From CAZRRV01 sp045660865 (GTDB lineage: Bacteria > Bacillota > Clostridia > Oscillospirales > Acutalibacteraceae), in NCBI GenBank assembly GCA_045660865.1, contig JAZREP010000028.1:1-64000 (forward strand): a stretch of 64,000 nt of DNA. Reading direction: 5' to 3'. The notes under the pieces are model-generated. The model was not told where the DNA came from, searched no databases, and saw only the letters and a program-made list of their open reading frames with translations. Every line of letters starts with the position of its first letter. The stretch's first letter is position 1. The translations under genes and the position numbers were made by a program. Below, one piece after another: positions 10,101 through 17,873 of the stretch.

Positions 10101-10839
10101 GCAACTTTTTATATACTTCAATAAGAGCTTTATCGGTAGTGTCGATTAAAGCATCCTTATCAAATGTAGCAACTAAACGCTCTTCATCACCCATCAACTC
10201 AATAATCTGCTGATTGGATTCAATACCCAAAGCACGAATAAAGGTTGTAATAGGTAATTTGCGGTTTTTGTCTATACGTACATATAATATACCGTTGGAA
10301 TCGGTCTCATACTCCAACCAAGCACCACGGTTAGGAATAACTGTGGAGGAGAAAAGGCGTTTACCGGTTTTATCAACCGTTACATCATAATAAACACCGG
10401 GAGAACGAACCAACTGGGAAACGATAACACGCTCTGCACCGTTGATAACGAATGTACCAGACTCGGTCATAAGCGGGAAATCACCCATAAACACTTCGTT
10501 TTCCTTAATTTCGCCCGTTTCGGTATTGTAAAGACGAGCCAATACTTTCAAAGGAGCAGCATAAGTAGCATCTCTTTCCTTACACTCGGTTACTGTGTAC
10601 TTAGGCTTCTCATCATAACGATAATCGATAAAGTCCAAAACGAGATTACCGGTATAGTCGGTAATCAAAGACATATCATCGAAAACTTCTTTTAAGCCTT
10701 CGTTCAAAAACCACTGGTAAGAATCCTTTTGAATCTCAATAAGGTTCGGGATGTCAATAACCTCATCGATTTTAGAAAAGGTCATTCTCTCATTGTTGCC
10801 CAGTTTGACCGGTTTTACCATGGCTGTTTTCTTCAGCAT
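7105..10839 (-). CDS. rpoB: DNA-directed RNA polymerase subunit beta
   Basis: Second-largest RNA polymerase subunit, 1244 residues. The rifampicin-binding cluster reads [19 protein letters not shown], with no classic resistance change visible. [10 protein letters not shown] and the C-terminal core [20 protein letters not shown] are present. After that core comes an unusually acidic tail of about 60 residues (many D and E). The start at 10839 has AGGAG about 12 nt upstream; a second ATG six codons in lacks a better site. It is the first gene after the operon promoter. Confidence 0.97.
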   Translation of the reverse strand: [1244 protein letters not shown]

Positions 10840-10983
10840 AGGCTCTAATCACTCCTTTTAAATTCAACAAAATTTGGCCTGTGAGTGCACAAAAATTTTA
10901 GCGAAAACATCCAGCGATTGACATGCTTTTTTCTGCAAAAGATGACATTAGGGGCATATTATCGCATTATTTAGCAATTTACA

Positions 10984-11012
10984 ATTATACTCCAAAGAAA
11001 ATCAATAGTCAA
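10984..11012 (-). promoter_or_regulatory. Sigma-A promoter of the rpoB operon
   Basis: On the minus strand TTGACT (11007-11012) and TATAAT (10984-10989) are separated by exactly 17 bp. The predicted transcript has a leader of about 140 nt before rpoB. No rplJ or rplL lies between this promoter and rpoB. The remaining sequence up to 11067 is AT-rich and holds no gene. Confidence 0.85.
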
Positions 11013-11067
11013 TACCATTTTTTTGATTTTTTTGAAAAATTTTTCATTTCATATTTTTCTTTTAAAT

Positions 11068-12675
11068 TTATCCCATAAAAAGTTGTGCTATCTGCCCTGC
11101 TATTTGTTTGAATACAGGAGAGCAATTTGTTGAGCCCGAGGTTGCCTCCTCACAGAAAACTACAATAATAAAACTCTTATTCTCCACCTCTACAAACCCA
11201 CACAGCCAACCGTGAGTTATTTCTTTGTTGTTTTTCAGCCATCCTGTTTCGGCTGTTGCCGTCTTTCCGCCGACAACAACACCCTCTATTTCGGGGTTGG
11301 CATCCTTTCCGGTGCCGTCTTTTAGCGCTTGTATTAAATACTCTTTAAGCAATTCTGCTGTTTCGGTCTTTATGGCTCGTGTTTTTGGCATATCGGTAAC
11401 AGCTTGGCGTTCGCCGTTTTTTATTACCGCCTCTAAAATGGTGGGGTTATGATAAACGCCTTTTGCAACTATAGCCTCATACAACGAACTTACAGCCAAC
11501 GGTGTTAAAAGCAAATTTCCCTGCCCAATCGAAAGGTTTGCAAGATTTCCCGGATTTTTAATATCGCTTTCGGTCGGCACCGTTCCTGCAGGCTGTTGCA
11601 TATTACAGCCTATATCACGGCTTAGTCCAAACGAAAAACTACGCATATACCGAAGCACCTTTTCGGTACCCAAGCTTTTTGATAAATTATAAAAGTAACA
11701 GTTGCAGGATTGTCCAAGCGCACCGCAAAGGTCCAATTCTCCGTGTCCGCTTAATTTATGGCAATTAAATTTGCGGTCTGCAATTGTCATTCCGCCACCA
11801 CAATAGTATTTAGTGGCGGGCGAAATGCCGCTTTCGATTGCCGCAGCAGCAACACAGGGTTTGAAAATCGAGCCGACACTATACGGAGTAAGTGCCCGAT
11901 TTAACAAAGGGGAATTTTCGTTTTTGAGCACATTTACAACTGCATTGGGATTATATCCCGGTGTGCTGACCATTGCACGCACCTTGCCAGTGCCCACTTC
12001 GCTGACCACCACCGCACCCGCGGGCAATTGTTTTGCCGCACTTTCGGCTATTTGCTGAATACGATTATCAATTGTAAGAACTAAATCGCTCACCCCACCC
12101 CCTTTGCTTAATTCTGCTTGTACACCGGGCAACGCTTGTCCCACGGCATTGGTGCGAAGAACAAGGTCTGCCGTATTCGCACTGTACAACATTTCATCCA
12201 TAGCCTTTTCAATACCGCTGACACCGTGCCCCTCACCGTTTACATATCCTATAAGATGCACCGCCGACTGATTATCGCTGTACAGCTTTGGTACTTTTAT
12301 GCGTAATGTATCACTGTAAATATCTGCGGTGCTTTCAGGCAGTAGCACCGGCGCACCGCTTTGGAGCTTTTTAAGATTTGTTTTAAGCTCTGCACCGCTT
12401 AGCAGTTTCGATAAAGCCGTCATACCTTTTTGAGTGGGAAGCACCGCAATTTTTGTTTCGGTGTCTGCTTGGGTTAAAGGGAGCATATTGCAATCATAAA
12501 TCATCCCTCTGGGACGGTAAAGGGCAAAACGCTTGCTCGATTGCACCTCCCCTGCACGTACTAGCTGTTGGTCGGTTGCCAATACAAAAAGCCTTAATAT
12601 ACAAATTAAAAAAAGAGCCACCAGCAGTATAAACTGCGTTGCGACTCTTTTTGTGTCTATCATATCCTTATTCAT
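11068..12675 (-). CDS. Class B penicillin-binding protein (transpeptidase)
   Basis: Membrane-anchored peptidoglycan transpeptidase of 535 residues. One N-terminal transmembrane helix (about residues 12-34) precedes a PBP dimerisation-type region and the penicillin-binding domain. Active-site motifs are SIFK (about 269-272), SCN (about 323-325) and KTA (about 471-473). The third motif is normally KTG or KSG, so the alanine is notable. The ATG at 12675 follows GAGGTGACGGTT. It is last in the thyX-to-PBP gene row. It resembles the PBP2/FtsI/SpoVD group; which one is not clear. Confidence 0.85.
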   Translation of the reverse strand: MNKDMIDTKRVATQFILLVALFLICILRLFVLATDQQLVRAGEVQSSKRFALYRPRGMIYDCNMLPLTQADTETKIAVLPTQKGMTALSKLLSGAELKTNLKKLQSGAPVLLPESTADIYSDTLRIKVPKLYSDNQSAVHLIGYVNGEGHGVSGIEKAMDEMLYSANTADLVLRTNAVGQALPGVQAELSKGGGVSDLVLTIDNRIQQIAESAAKQLPAGAVVVSEVGTGKVRAMVSTPGYNPNAVVNVLKNENSPLLNRALTPYSVGSIFKPCVAAAAIESGISPATKYYCGGGMTIADRKFNCHKLSGHGELDLCGALGQSCNCYFYNLSKSLGTEKVLRYMRSFSFGLSRDIGCNMQQPAGTVPTESDIKNPGNLANLSIGQGNLLLTPLAVSSLYEAIVAKGVYHNPTILEAVIKNGERQAVTDMPKTRAIKTETAELLKEYLIQALKDGTGKDANPEIEGVVVGGKTATAETGWLKNNKEITHGWLCGFVEVENKSFIIVVFCEEATSGSTNCSPVFKQIAGQIAQLFMG

Positions 12676-12731
12676 AACCGTCACCTCACTTTAATATGGG
12701 CAAACGGTTAAAAATTTAATCGAATATTATA

Positions 12732-13949
12732 TTATTGTTTCATGCGAAGTAAGGTGCCTGCTAAAACGGGAGTATCACACGGTATTTTAATTGTCATCAT
12801 AGGATGGACAGCCGCATCTAGCTCTGTGCCGTCAGCATCGAACATTTGCGAGGCTGTTATTAAAAACGGACGCCCCTTTAAAGGCAGGCAATCAAGCTCT
12901 TGACCTTTTAAGAACTTGTTTTTCAAAGTGGCAATAATAAAGCCGTCCTTGTAATCATCCACAACAGCCGCCACCGCGTAATCACGAATGTAGCCTGCAG
13001 ACATATAGGTTTGAGCATTTTCGGGTCTGCCAAAATAAAAGCCTGTTGAATAGGTGCGATGGCTGATTTTGTTAAGCTCTTCCAAAACCCAACTTGGCAC
13101 CTTATCATTCGGCGCGGCATAGTAAGCATCAATCGCACCACGATAAGCATTAGCCGTTACAGCTGTATAGTAATGGGACTTTGCCCTACCCTCTATTTTA
13201 AGGCTATATACACCTGCATCTGCCAAATCCTTAATATGCTCAGCCATACAAAGGTCATTGGCGTTTAAAATATACGTGCCCTTTTCGGTTTCTGTAATAT
13301 CAAAAAGCTGACCTTCCCTATTTTGCTCCATTAAGGAATAACTCCAACGGCAAGATTGAGCGCAGTCGCCCCTGTTGGCATCTCTGCCTGTCATATATGC
13401 CGAAAGCAGACAGCGGGCAGAAAAGGAAACACACATTGCGCCGTGCACAAAGGTTTCAATTTTCAAGGAGTCAGGTGTTTTTGCACGAATTTCGGCAATT
13501 TCTTCTAAGGACAGTTCTCTTGCTGTTACAATTCTATCAGCGCCCATATTATGAAAGGCTCTTGCCGTTTCATAATTAACGATACCCGACTGTACCGAAA
13601 TATGTAGTTCTTGCTTCGGTGCATATTTTTTTACAAGCCCCATTGTGCCGATATCGGAGGCTATTATTCCGTCAGCCTTAGCGTCTGCCACCTGCTCTAA
13701 AAAGGCAGGCAAACGAGGCATTTCTTCATTATGCGGCAAGGTGTTACAGGCTACATACACCTTTGCGCCTTTATCGTGGGCATATTTAATTCCGGCATAA
13801 AGGTCGTCTTTTGGGAAGTTTGATGCGGCAGTGCGCATACCAAACTCCTCACCTGCCAAATAGACAGCATCGGCTCCAAAATCAACTGCACCTTTTAAGC
13901 GGGACAAATCCCCCGCAGGAGAAAGTAATTCCAGTTTTTTTACGCCCAC
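12732..13949 (-). CDS. Peptidase U32 family protein
   Basis: 405-residue U32 protein, beginning KKLELLSPAGDLSRLKGAVDFGADAVYLAG, the family's usual N-terminus. The conserved cysteine-containing stretch RGDCAQSCRW is present near residue 190. Members include collagenase-like proteins and the RlhA/TrhP/UbiU-type RNA or ubiquinone hydroxylation factors, so proteolysis should not be assumed. It starts with GTG at 13949 behind GAGGAAAA and overlaps the mltG stop by 10 bp, implying translational coupling. Confidence 0.85.
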   Translation of the reverse strand: MGVKKLELLSPAGDLSRLKGAVDFGADAVYLAGEEFGMRTAASNFPKDDLYAGIKYAHDKGAKVYVACNTLPHNEEMPRLPAFLEQVADAKADGIIASDIGTMGLVKKYAPKQELHISVQSGIVNYETARAFHNMGADRIVTARELSLEEIAEIRAKTPDSLKIETFVHGAMCVSFSARCLLSAYMTGRDANRGDCAQSCRWSYSLMEQNREGQLFDITETEKGTYILNANDLCMAEHIKDLADAGVYSLKIEGRAKSHYYTAVTANAYRGAIDAYYAAPNDKVPSWVLEELNKISHRTYSTGFYFGRPENAQTYMSAGYIRDYAVAAVVDDYKDGFIIATLKNKFLKGQELDCLPLKGRPFLITASQMFDADGTELDAAVHPMMTIKIPCDTPVLAGTLLRMKQ

Positions 13950-15103
13950 AGATTTTTCCTCTTTAAATCTTTAATTGTATTACCATGTTGTTTAAAAGTT
14001 TTGTTGTAGTAAAACTTCATATTCTTATCGGTTACAAAATAATAGTAATCAAAATCTTCAGCCGGGCGAACCGCAGCCCTAATTGAAGCATCACTCGGGC
14101 AGCACAACGGACCGGGCGGCAAGCCCTCTGTTTTATTAGTATCATATCTGCCGTTGCCATAAGGGTAATCCATAGTCGGTGATGAGCCAAGTAGCTTGGG
14201 CTCGTCTTCCCAATTTAAACGGTTATAGAATACCGCTGCAACCTTTTCCCTATTCTCCTGTGAAGCAGCGCTAGCCTCCAATTCTACAATAGAAGCCATA
14301 GTCATTACCTCATGCAGAGTGTAGCCTGATTTTTCAATTTCCTTCATATAAGGCTTTAACTGTTTTTCGGTTTGAGCCAAGCATTTCTTTATGGCTTGCC
14401 TAGCGCAGTCAACACCGCCGTATTTATAAAACTCATAGGTTTCGGGGAAAAGATATCCCTCTAAATTATAGTACACCTTTTCTACGGGGATTAGTGAAAT
14501 GAACTCAAACTCTTTATAATAAGACAAGTCCGACATAGCCTCACGGAATTCTTGTTCATTACAAATTCCTGCTTCTACGAAACGTTTGCGTATTTCATCA
14601 ATGTTTGCCATTTCGGGTATAGTAATTTTTACGGTTTCGGCTTTGGCGCCCTCTTCTTGCAGCATACGTGCAATAGCTTCATACCCGTTTTCTTTATTAA
14701 CGGTGTAAACACCGTATTTATAGGTGCCGTCAAATCCCATCAGCTTGCTGTAAACACGGAACAAGGTGGAATAGCGTATAACGCCTGCTTCATCCAAGGT
14801 TCTGGCAATAGATGCCGAAGAGGCACCGTATTCGATTTCCACCTGTGCAGTACCGGATTTGCCGACACCGAGAAAATCAGACACCATAACCAATGCTCCT
14901 ACAGCAAGACCTACAGAAACAATGAATATGCAAAGCACCCAAATCAGCGCTGTGGCACAGCCCTTGCGTTGATTTTTCTTTGATTTTTTCTTATTTACGG
15001 GTTTTGGCTCTGCTTTTTTAGCCAGCGGAACCCACTCTTGTTGCGGCTCTTTCGCCTCATCAACTGAATTTTCTTGAAGATTTTGCTGGTTATTATCGTT
15101 CAT
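13940..15103 (-). CDS. mltG: Endolytic murein transglycosylase MltG (YceG-like)
   Basis: 387-residue protein with an acidic, lysine-rich cytoplasmic N-terminus, one transmembrane helix around residues 45-75, and a YceG domain. The catalytic glutamate is in MASIVELEA. The C-terminal PPGPLCCPSDASIRAAV and YYFVTDKN motifs match the family (normally P.GPI.NPG and YFV). MltG cuts nascent glycan strands and can set glycan chain length. The ATG at 15103 has GGAGG six bases upstream; the gene overlaps the preceding cyclo-ligase by 11 bp. Confidence 0.92.
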   Translation of the reverse strand: MNDNNQQNLQENSVDEAKEPQQEWVPLAKKAEPKPVNKKKSKKNQRKGCATALIWVLCIFIVSVGLAVGALVMVSDFLGVGKSGTAQVEIEYGASSASIARTLDEAGVIRYSTLFRVYSKLMGFDGTYKYGVYTVNKENGYEAIARMLQEEGAKAETVKITIPEMANIDEIRKRFVEAGICNEQEFREAMSDLSYYKEFEFISLIPVEKVYYNLEGYLFPETYEFYKYGGVDCARQAIKKCLAQTEKQLKPYMKEIEKSGYTLHEVMTMASIVELEASAASQENREKVAAVFYNRLNWEDEPKLLGSSPTMDYPYGNGRYDTNKTEGLPPGPLCCPSDASIRAAVRPAEDFDYYYFVTDKNMKFYYNKTFKQHGNTIKDLKRKNLWA

Positions 15104-15719
15104 AATAGCCTCCAAAATTTTTTCGCTTAGCCGCATACACTACGGACTTGCGTATTCTTTTTTCGGTTAAAATTGTACCTACCGAGCGGTCATAACGACC
15201 GTGTTGTAAGCGGTAAGTAACCTCGTGTTCATAACAAACGCCAACCGTAACACCGGTAAAGCGTGAAATATAACGGTCATAATATCCTTTTCCATAGCCT
15301 AAACGGTAGCCGTAACGGTCATAAACAAAACCCGGTACTAACATAAGGCAACCGTTAAAATTTTCTACAACCGGTAGGCTTTCATCCGGTTCCAGTACAG
15401 AAAAGGTGCCGGGAGACAAATCATCAAAGGATGTAATATAATGGAACTGCATCTCCCTTGTGTCAGGGATACAGCGGGGTACAGCAACCTTTTTGCCGTC
15501 CGCCCAGGCATTTTCTATTATGCCGCGAGTGTTTATCTCTATATCGGTTGATACATATACCATAATGGTTGTGGCGCCACGGTATTGGTAAAGTCGGCGC
15601 ACATTGTTTTCAACCGCTTTATCTGCTGCTGCCTTTGCGGTGGGTGGCATAGAAGCACGTCTTACGCGTGCCGCCTGGCGCAGTTCGGTTTTATATATTC
15701 TTATATCTAACGGCCGCAT
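15093..15719 (-). CDS. 5-formyltetrahydrofolate cyclo-ligase
   Basis: 208-residue member of the 5-FTHF cyclo-ligase family, which converts 5-formyl-THF to 5,10-methenyl-THF using ATP. The C-terminal signature GYRLGYGKGYYDRYISRF is present, as is the N-terminal basic ATP-contact region. The start at 15719 overlaps the end of the DJ-1 gene by 13 bp and has no separate ribosome binding site, so translation is probably coupled. Its presence in an operon with thyX and tmk is consistent with folate/thymidylate metabolism. Confidence 0.9.
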   Translation of the reverse strand: MRPLDIRIYKTELRQAARVRRASMPPTAKAAADKAVENNVRRLYQYRGATTIMVYVSTDIEINTRGIIENAWADGKKVAVPRCIPDTREMQFHYITSFDDLSPGTFSVLEPDESLPVVENFNGCLMLVPGFVYDRYGYRLGYGKGYYDRYISRFTGVTVGVCYEHEVTYRLQHGRYDRSVGTILTEKRIRKSVVYAAKRKNFGGYYER

Positions 15720-16252
15720 TGCATTGCCTGCTTTAATTTTGTTGCCGTTTCTCTGTCACAAAGGCGTTCCACTAGCGCAAAGCCGAATTCCAACGCCGCA
15801 CCCGCACCGCAAGCGGTGACAATATTGCCGTCAATCTCAACCGCTGTCTTTTGCACCTTTGCTCCAAATAATTCTTTTTCATAACCGGGGAAACAAACAG
15901 CATACTTGCCGTTAAGCAAGCCTTTATGCCCCAGCACCGAAGGTGCCGCACAAATAGCAGCCATAACCTTGCCGTTTTTATCAGCATAATCAAGAAAGCT
16001 TTGCACTACCTTGCTGTTTTCTAAATTAACAGTGCCCGGCAAGCCACCCGGCAGGACAACCGCATCCACCGTTTCATCAGGTGTTATATCTGCGCCGTCC
16101 ATATCGGCCATAACTGTAATATTATGTGCTCCACGCACCAATTGGCCGCCTATTCCCACCGTGACGACCTCAAGCCCAGCACGGCGCATGATATCAATTG
16201 GGGCTATTGCCTCAATTTCCTCAAAGCCGTCGGCCAAAAACACATAAACCAT
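15707..16252 (-). CDS. DJ-1/PfpI family protein
   Basis: 181-residue single-domain DJ-1/ThiJ/PfpI protein. The nucleophile-elbow cysteine lies in MAAICAAPSVLGHKGLL near residue 100, and the N-terminal FLADGFEEIEA contains the family's conserved glutamate. Members act as glyoxalase III/deglycase-like or chaperone-like proteins, or have unknown substrates. The sequence is closest to the YajL/DJ-1 style rather than PfpI proteases. It lies 9 bp behind tmk with GGAGAAAATA before the ATG. Confidence 0.85.
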   Translation of the reverse strand: MVYVFLADGFEEIEAIAPIDIMRRAGLEVVTVGIGGQLVRGAHNITVMADMDGADITPDETVDAVVLPGGLPGTVNLENSKVVQSFLDYADKNGKVMAAICAAPSVLGHKGLLNGKYAVCFPGYEKELFGAKVQKTAVEIDGNIVTACGAGAALEFGFALVERLCDRETATKLKQAMQCGR

Positions 16253-16261
16253 TATTTTCTC

Positions 16262-16930
16262 CTATTTACAAATAACATTCAATACTTTATTTAGCAGTTC
16301 TTCCGCTATATCGTCAATGGTACGGGGCTCGTCCCCTTTTGCACAAGAAATAATCTGCCAACCGGAATATTCGGCAGTAAATACAGCGGCCTTGCGACAG
16401 TTTTCCAAATATTCAACATCACGCTCGTGAATGTCCTTTTTGCTTTCATCTCCGCCGTAGCGACCTGTTAAAAGCTTTTGGGAAACTGAGGTTGGCATAT
16501 CCAACATAACTACCAAATCGGGTTTAGGGATACCGATTAAACGGTACTCAAAATCGTAAAGCCAATTAAGGTAGCCTTCCCACTGTTCAGCGGGGAGTTT
16601 TGAGGTTTGATGGATTGCGTTAGAGGTAGTATAACGACCTACCACCACGTTTCCACCGTTCTTATAGTATTCCTCCCAGTTTTGCTTGTAGTTTGCAAAG
16701 CGGTCAACCGAGAAAAAGGTTGCCGCTGCATAAGGGTTAACCGAATCAGGCTTATCACCGAAAGCGCCACCCAAATACATTTTAACTAAAGCACTGGAAT
16801 CACTGTCATAATCGGGAAAGGAAAAACTTTTGCAGTCTATACCCTGCTTTTGAAGATTTTTAAGCAACAGCTCCAACTGTGTGGATTTACCGCTGCCGTC
16901 TAATCCTTCTATAACAATCAGTTTGCCCAT
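16262..16930 (-). CDS. tmk: Thymidylate kinase
   Basis: 222-residue dTMP kinase, making dTDP for DNA synthesis. It begins MGKLIVIEGLDGSGKSTQ with the P-loop at residues 9-17, followed by the DR-type motif (VDRFANY) and a lid region near TGRYGG. The family signature is somewhat divergent from E. coli Tmk. The ATG at 16930 follows GGGGAATAATT and begins 3 nt after the thyX stop, matching the pathway order dUMP to dTMP to dTDP. Confidence 0.9.
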   Translation of the reverse strand: MGKLIVIEGLDGSGKSTQLELLLKNLQKQGIDCKSFSFPDYDSDSSALVKMYLGGAFGDKPDSVNPYAAATFFSVDRFANYKQNWEEYYKNGGNVVVGRYTTSNAIHQTSKLPAEQWEGYLNWLYDFEYRLIGIPKPDLVVMLDMPTSVSQKLLTGRYGGDESKKDIHERDVEYLENCRKAAVFTAEYSGWQIISCAKGDEPRTIDDIAEELLNKVLNVICK

Positions 16931-16932
16931 AA

Positions 16933-17706
16933 TTATTCCCCACACTTAATAGTGTTATAAAGCTCACGCATCTGCTTAATTTTACCGCAGGTCATTTTGC
17001 CTTCGGGGCAAGCGCCGTTTATACAGCTGGGTCCTGCATTCTTAAACAGGTTGGGTGCTACTGCGTATACCAAGCGGAACATTTCCTCTGCAACCTCACG
17101 GATTTCCCACTGGGCACGGTTGCAACAACGGTGACGGAAGAAATTGTGTAAGCTTCTGGCGTTCATTGTGAGTACCATTTTTGTTTCACAAGCGTTAGGT
17201 AAAACAAAACGAGCGTCCTCAATCGCTTTTTTCTCAGCAGCACGGTTTGCCGCCTTTTCATCCATACCGTTTTCAAGCATTTCTTTTAAATGCGTCGCCT
17301 TTAAAATATCGGTCAGCGCCTCGTAATCCTCTTGGTCACGCTGCATAGATTCCAAGAAGCGCTTTTTTGCCTCAGGAATTTTTTCAATCTCAGGCGGAAG
17401 AACAAACTCAAAGCTGTTCTCCTTTACATAGCGCTGGCTTTGTACCGAGAAGGAAGCCATACGATGACGAGTTATCTGTGCCAACAATGCACGGGACACG
17501 CCCTCTATACCAAAAGTGAAGGACACGTGCTCTATTGGACTTTCGTGCCCTATTTCTGCCAGCATTTCAACAAAGCCTGCAGCTTTTTCAGGCGAAAGAC
17601 CCTCTCTGATTTGTTCTATGCTTGCAGCCGAATAACAAAGTTTAGCGGCAGAAGCAACCGAAATTTCGGGATTTGGCGTATATGTAAGCAATGTAACTTT
17701 TGCCAT
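16933..17706 (-). CDS. thyX: Flavin-dependent thymidylate synthase ThyX
   Basis: 257-residue FAD-dependent thymidylate synthase, converting dUMP to dTMP with methylene-THF. The ThyX signature RHRMASFSVQSQR matches RHRxxSxxxxSxR around residues 80-92. The C-terminal FRHRCCNRAQWEIRE region contains the second conserved arginine/histidine block. A cysteine-rich tail (CINGACPEGKMTCGK) follows. First gene of its operon, directly downstream of a near-consensus promoter. A ThyA was not seen in the window. Confidence 0.95.
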   Translation of the reverse strand: MAKVTLLTYTPNPEISVASAAKLCYSAASIEQIREGLSPEKAAGFVEMLAEIGHESPIEHVSFTFGIEGVSRALLAQITRHRMASFSVQSQRYVKENSFEFVLPPEIEKIPEAKKRFLESMQRDQEDYEALTDILKATHLKEMLENGMDEKAANRAAEKKAIEDARFVLPNACETKMVLTMNARSLHNFFRHRCCNRAQWEIREVAEEMFRLVYAVAPNLFKNAGPSCINGACPEGKMTCGKIKQMRELYNTIKCGE

Positions 17707-17738
17707 AATTAGATACTCCCCCTATACCAATTTAATTC

Positions 17739-17767
17739 ATTATAACAAAATTGCATAAATATATCAA
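17739..17767 (-). promoter_or_regulatory. Promoter of the thyX operon
   Basis: Minus-strand TTGATA (17762-17767), 17-bp spacer, TATAAT (17739-17744), about 33 bp before the thyX start. Confidence 0.8.
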
Positions 17768-17830
17768 TTGAAAATCTACAAACTTCTGCAAATTTTTTCG
17801 ACAAAAGTACTTTTTTATCTTGCGAATATG

Positions 17831-17839
17831 TGTTATTAT
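17831..17839 (+). promoter_or_regulatory. Possible extended -10 promoter for the PRPP synthetase gene
   Basis: TGT followed by TATTAT forms an extended -10 element 35 bp before the plus-strand gene. The position expected for the -35 box is only a run of T, so the call is weak. Confidence 0.35.
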
Positions 17840-17873
17840 ATATACGTAATAAAAATATTGGGGGAATTTTAAT

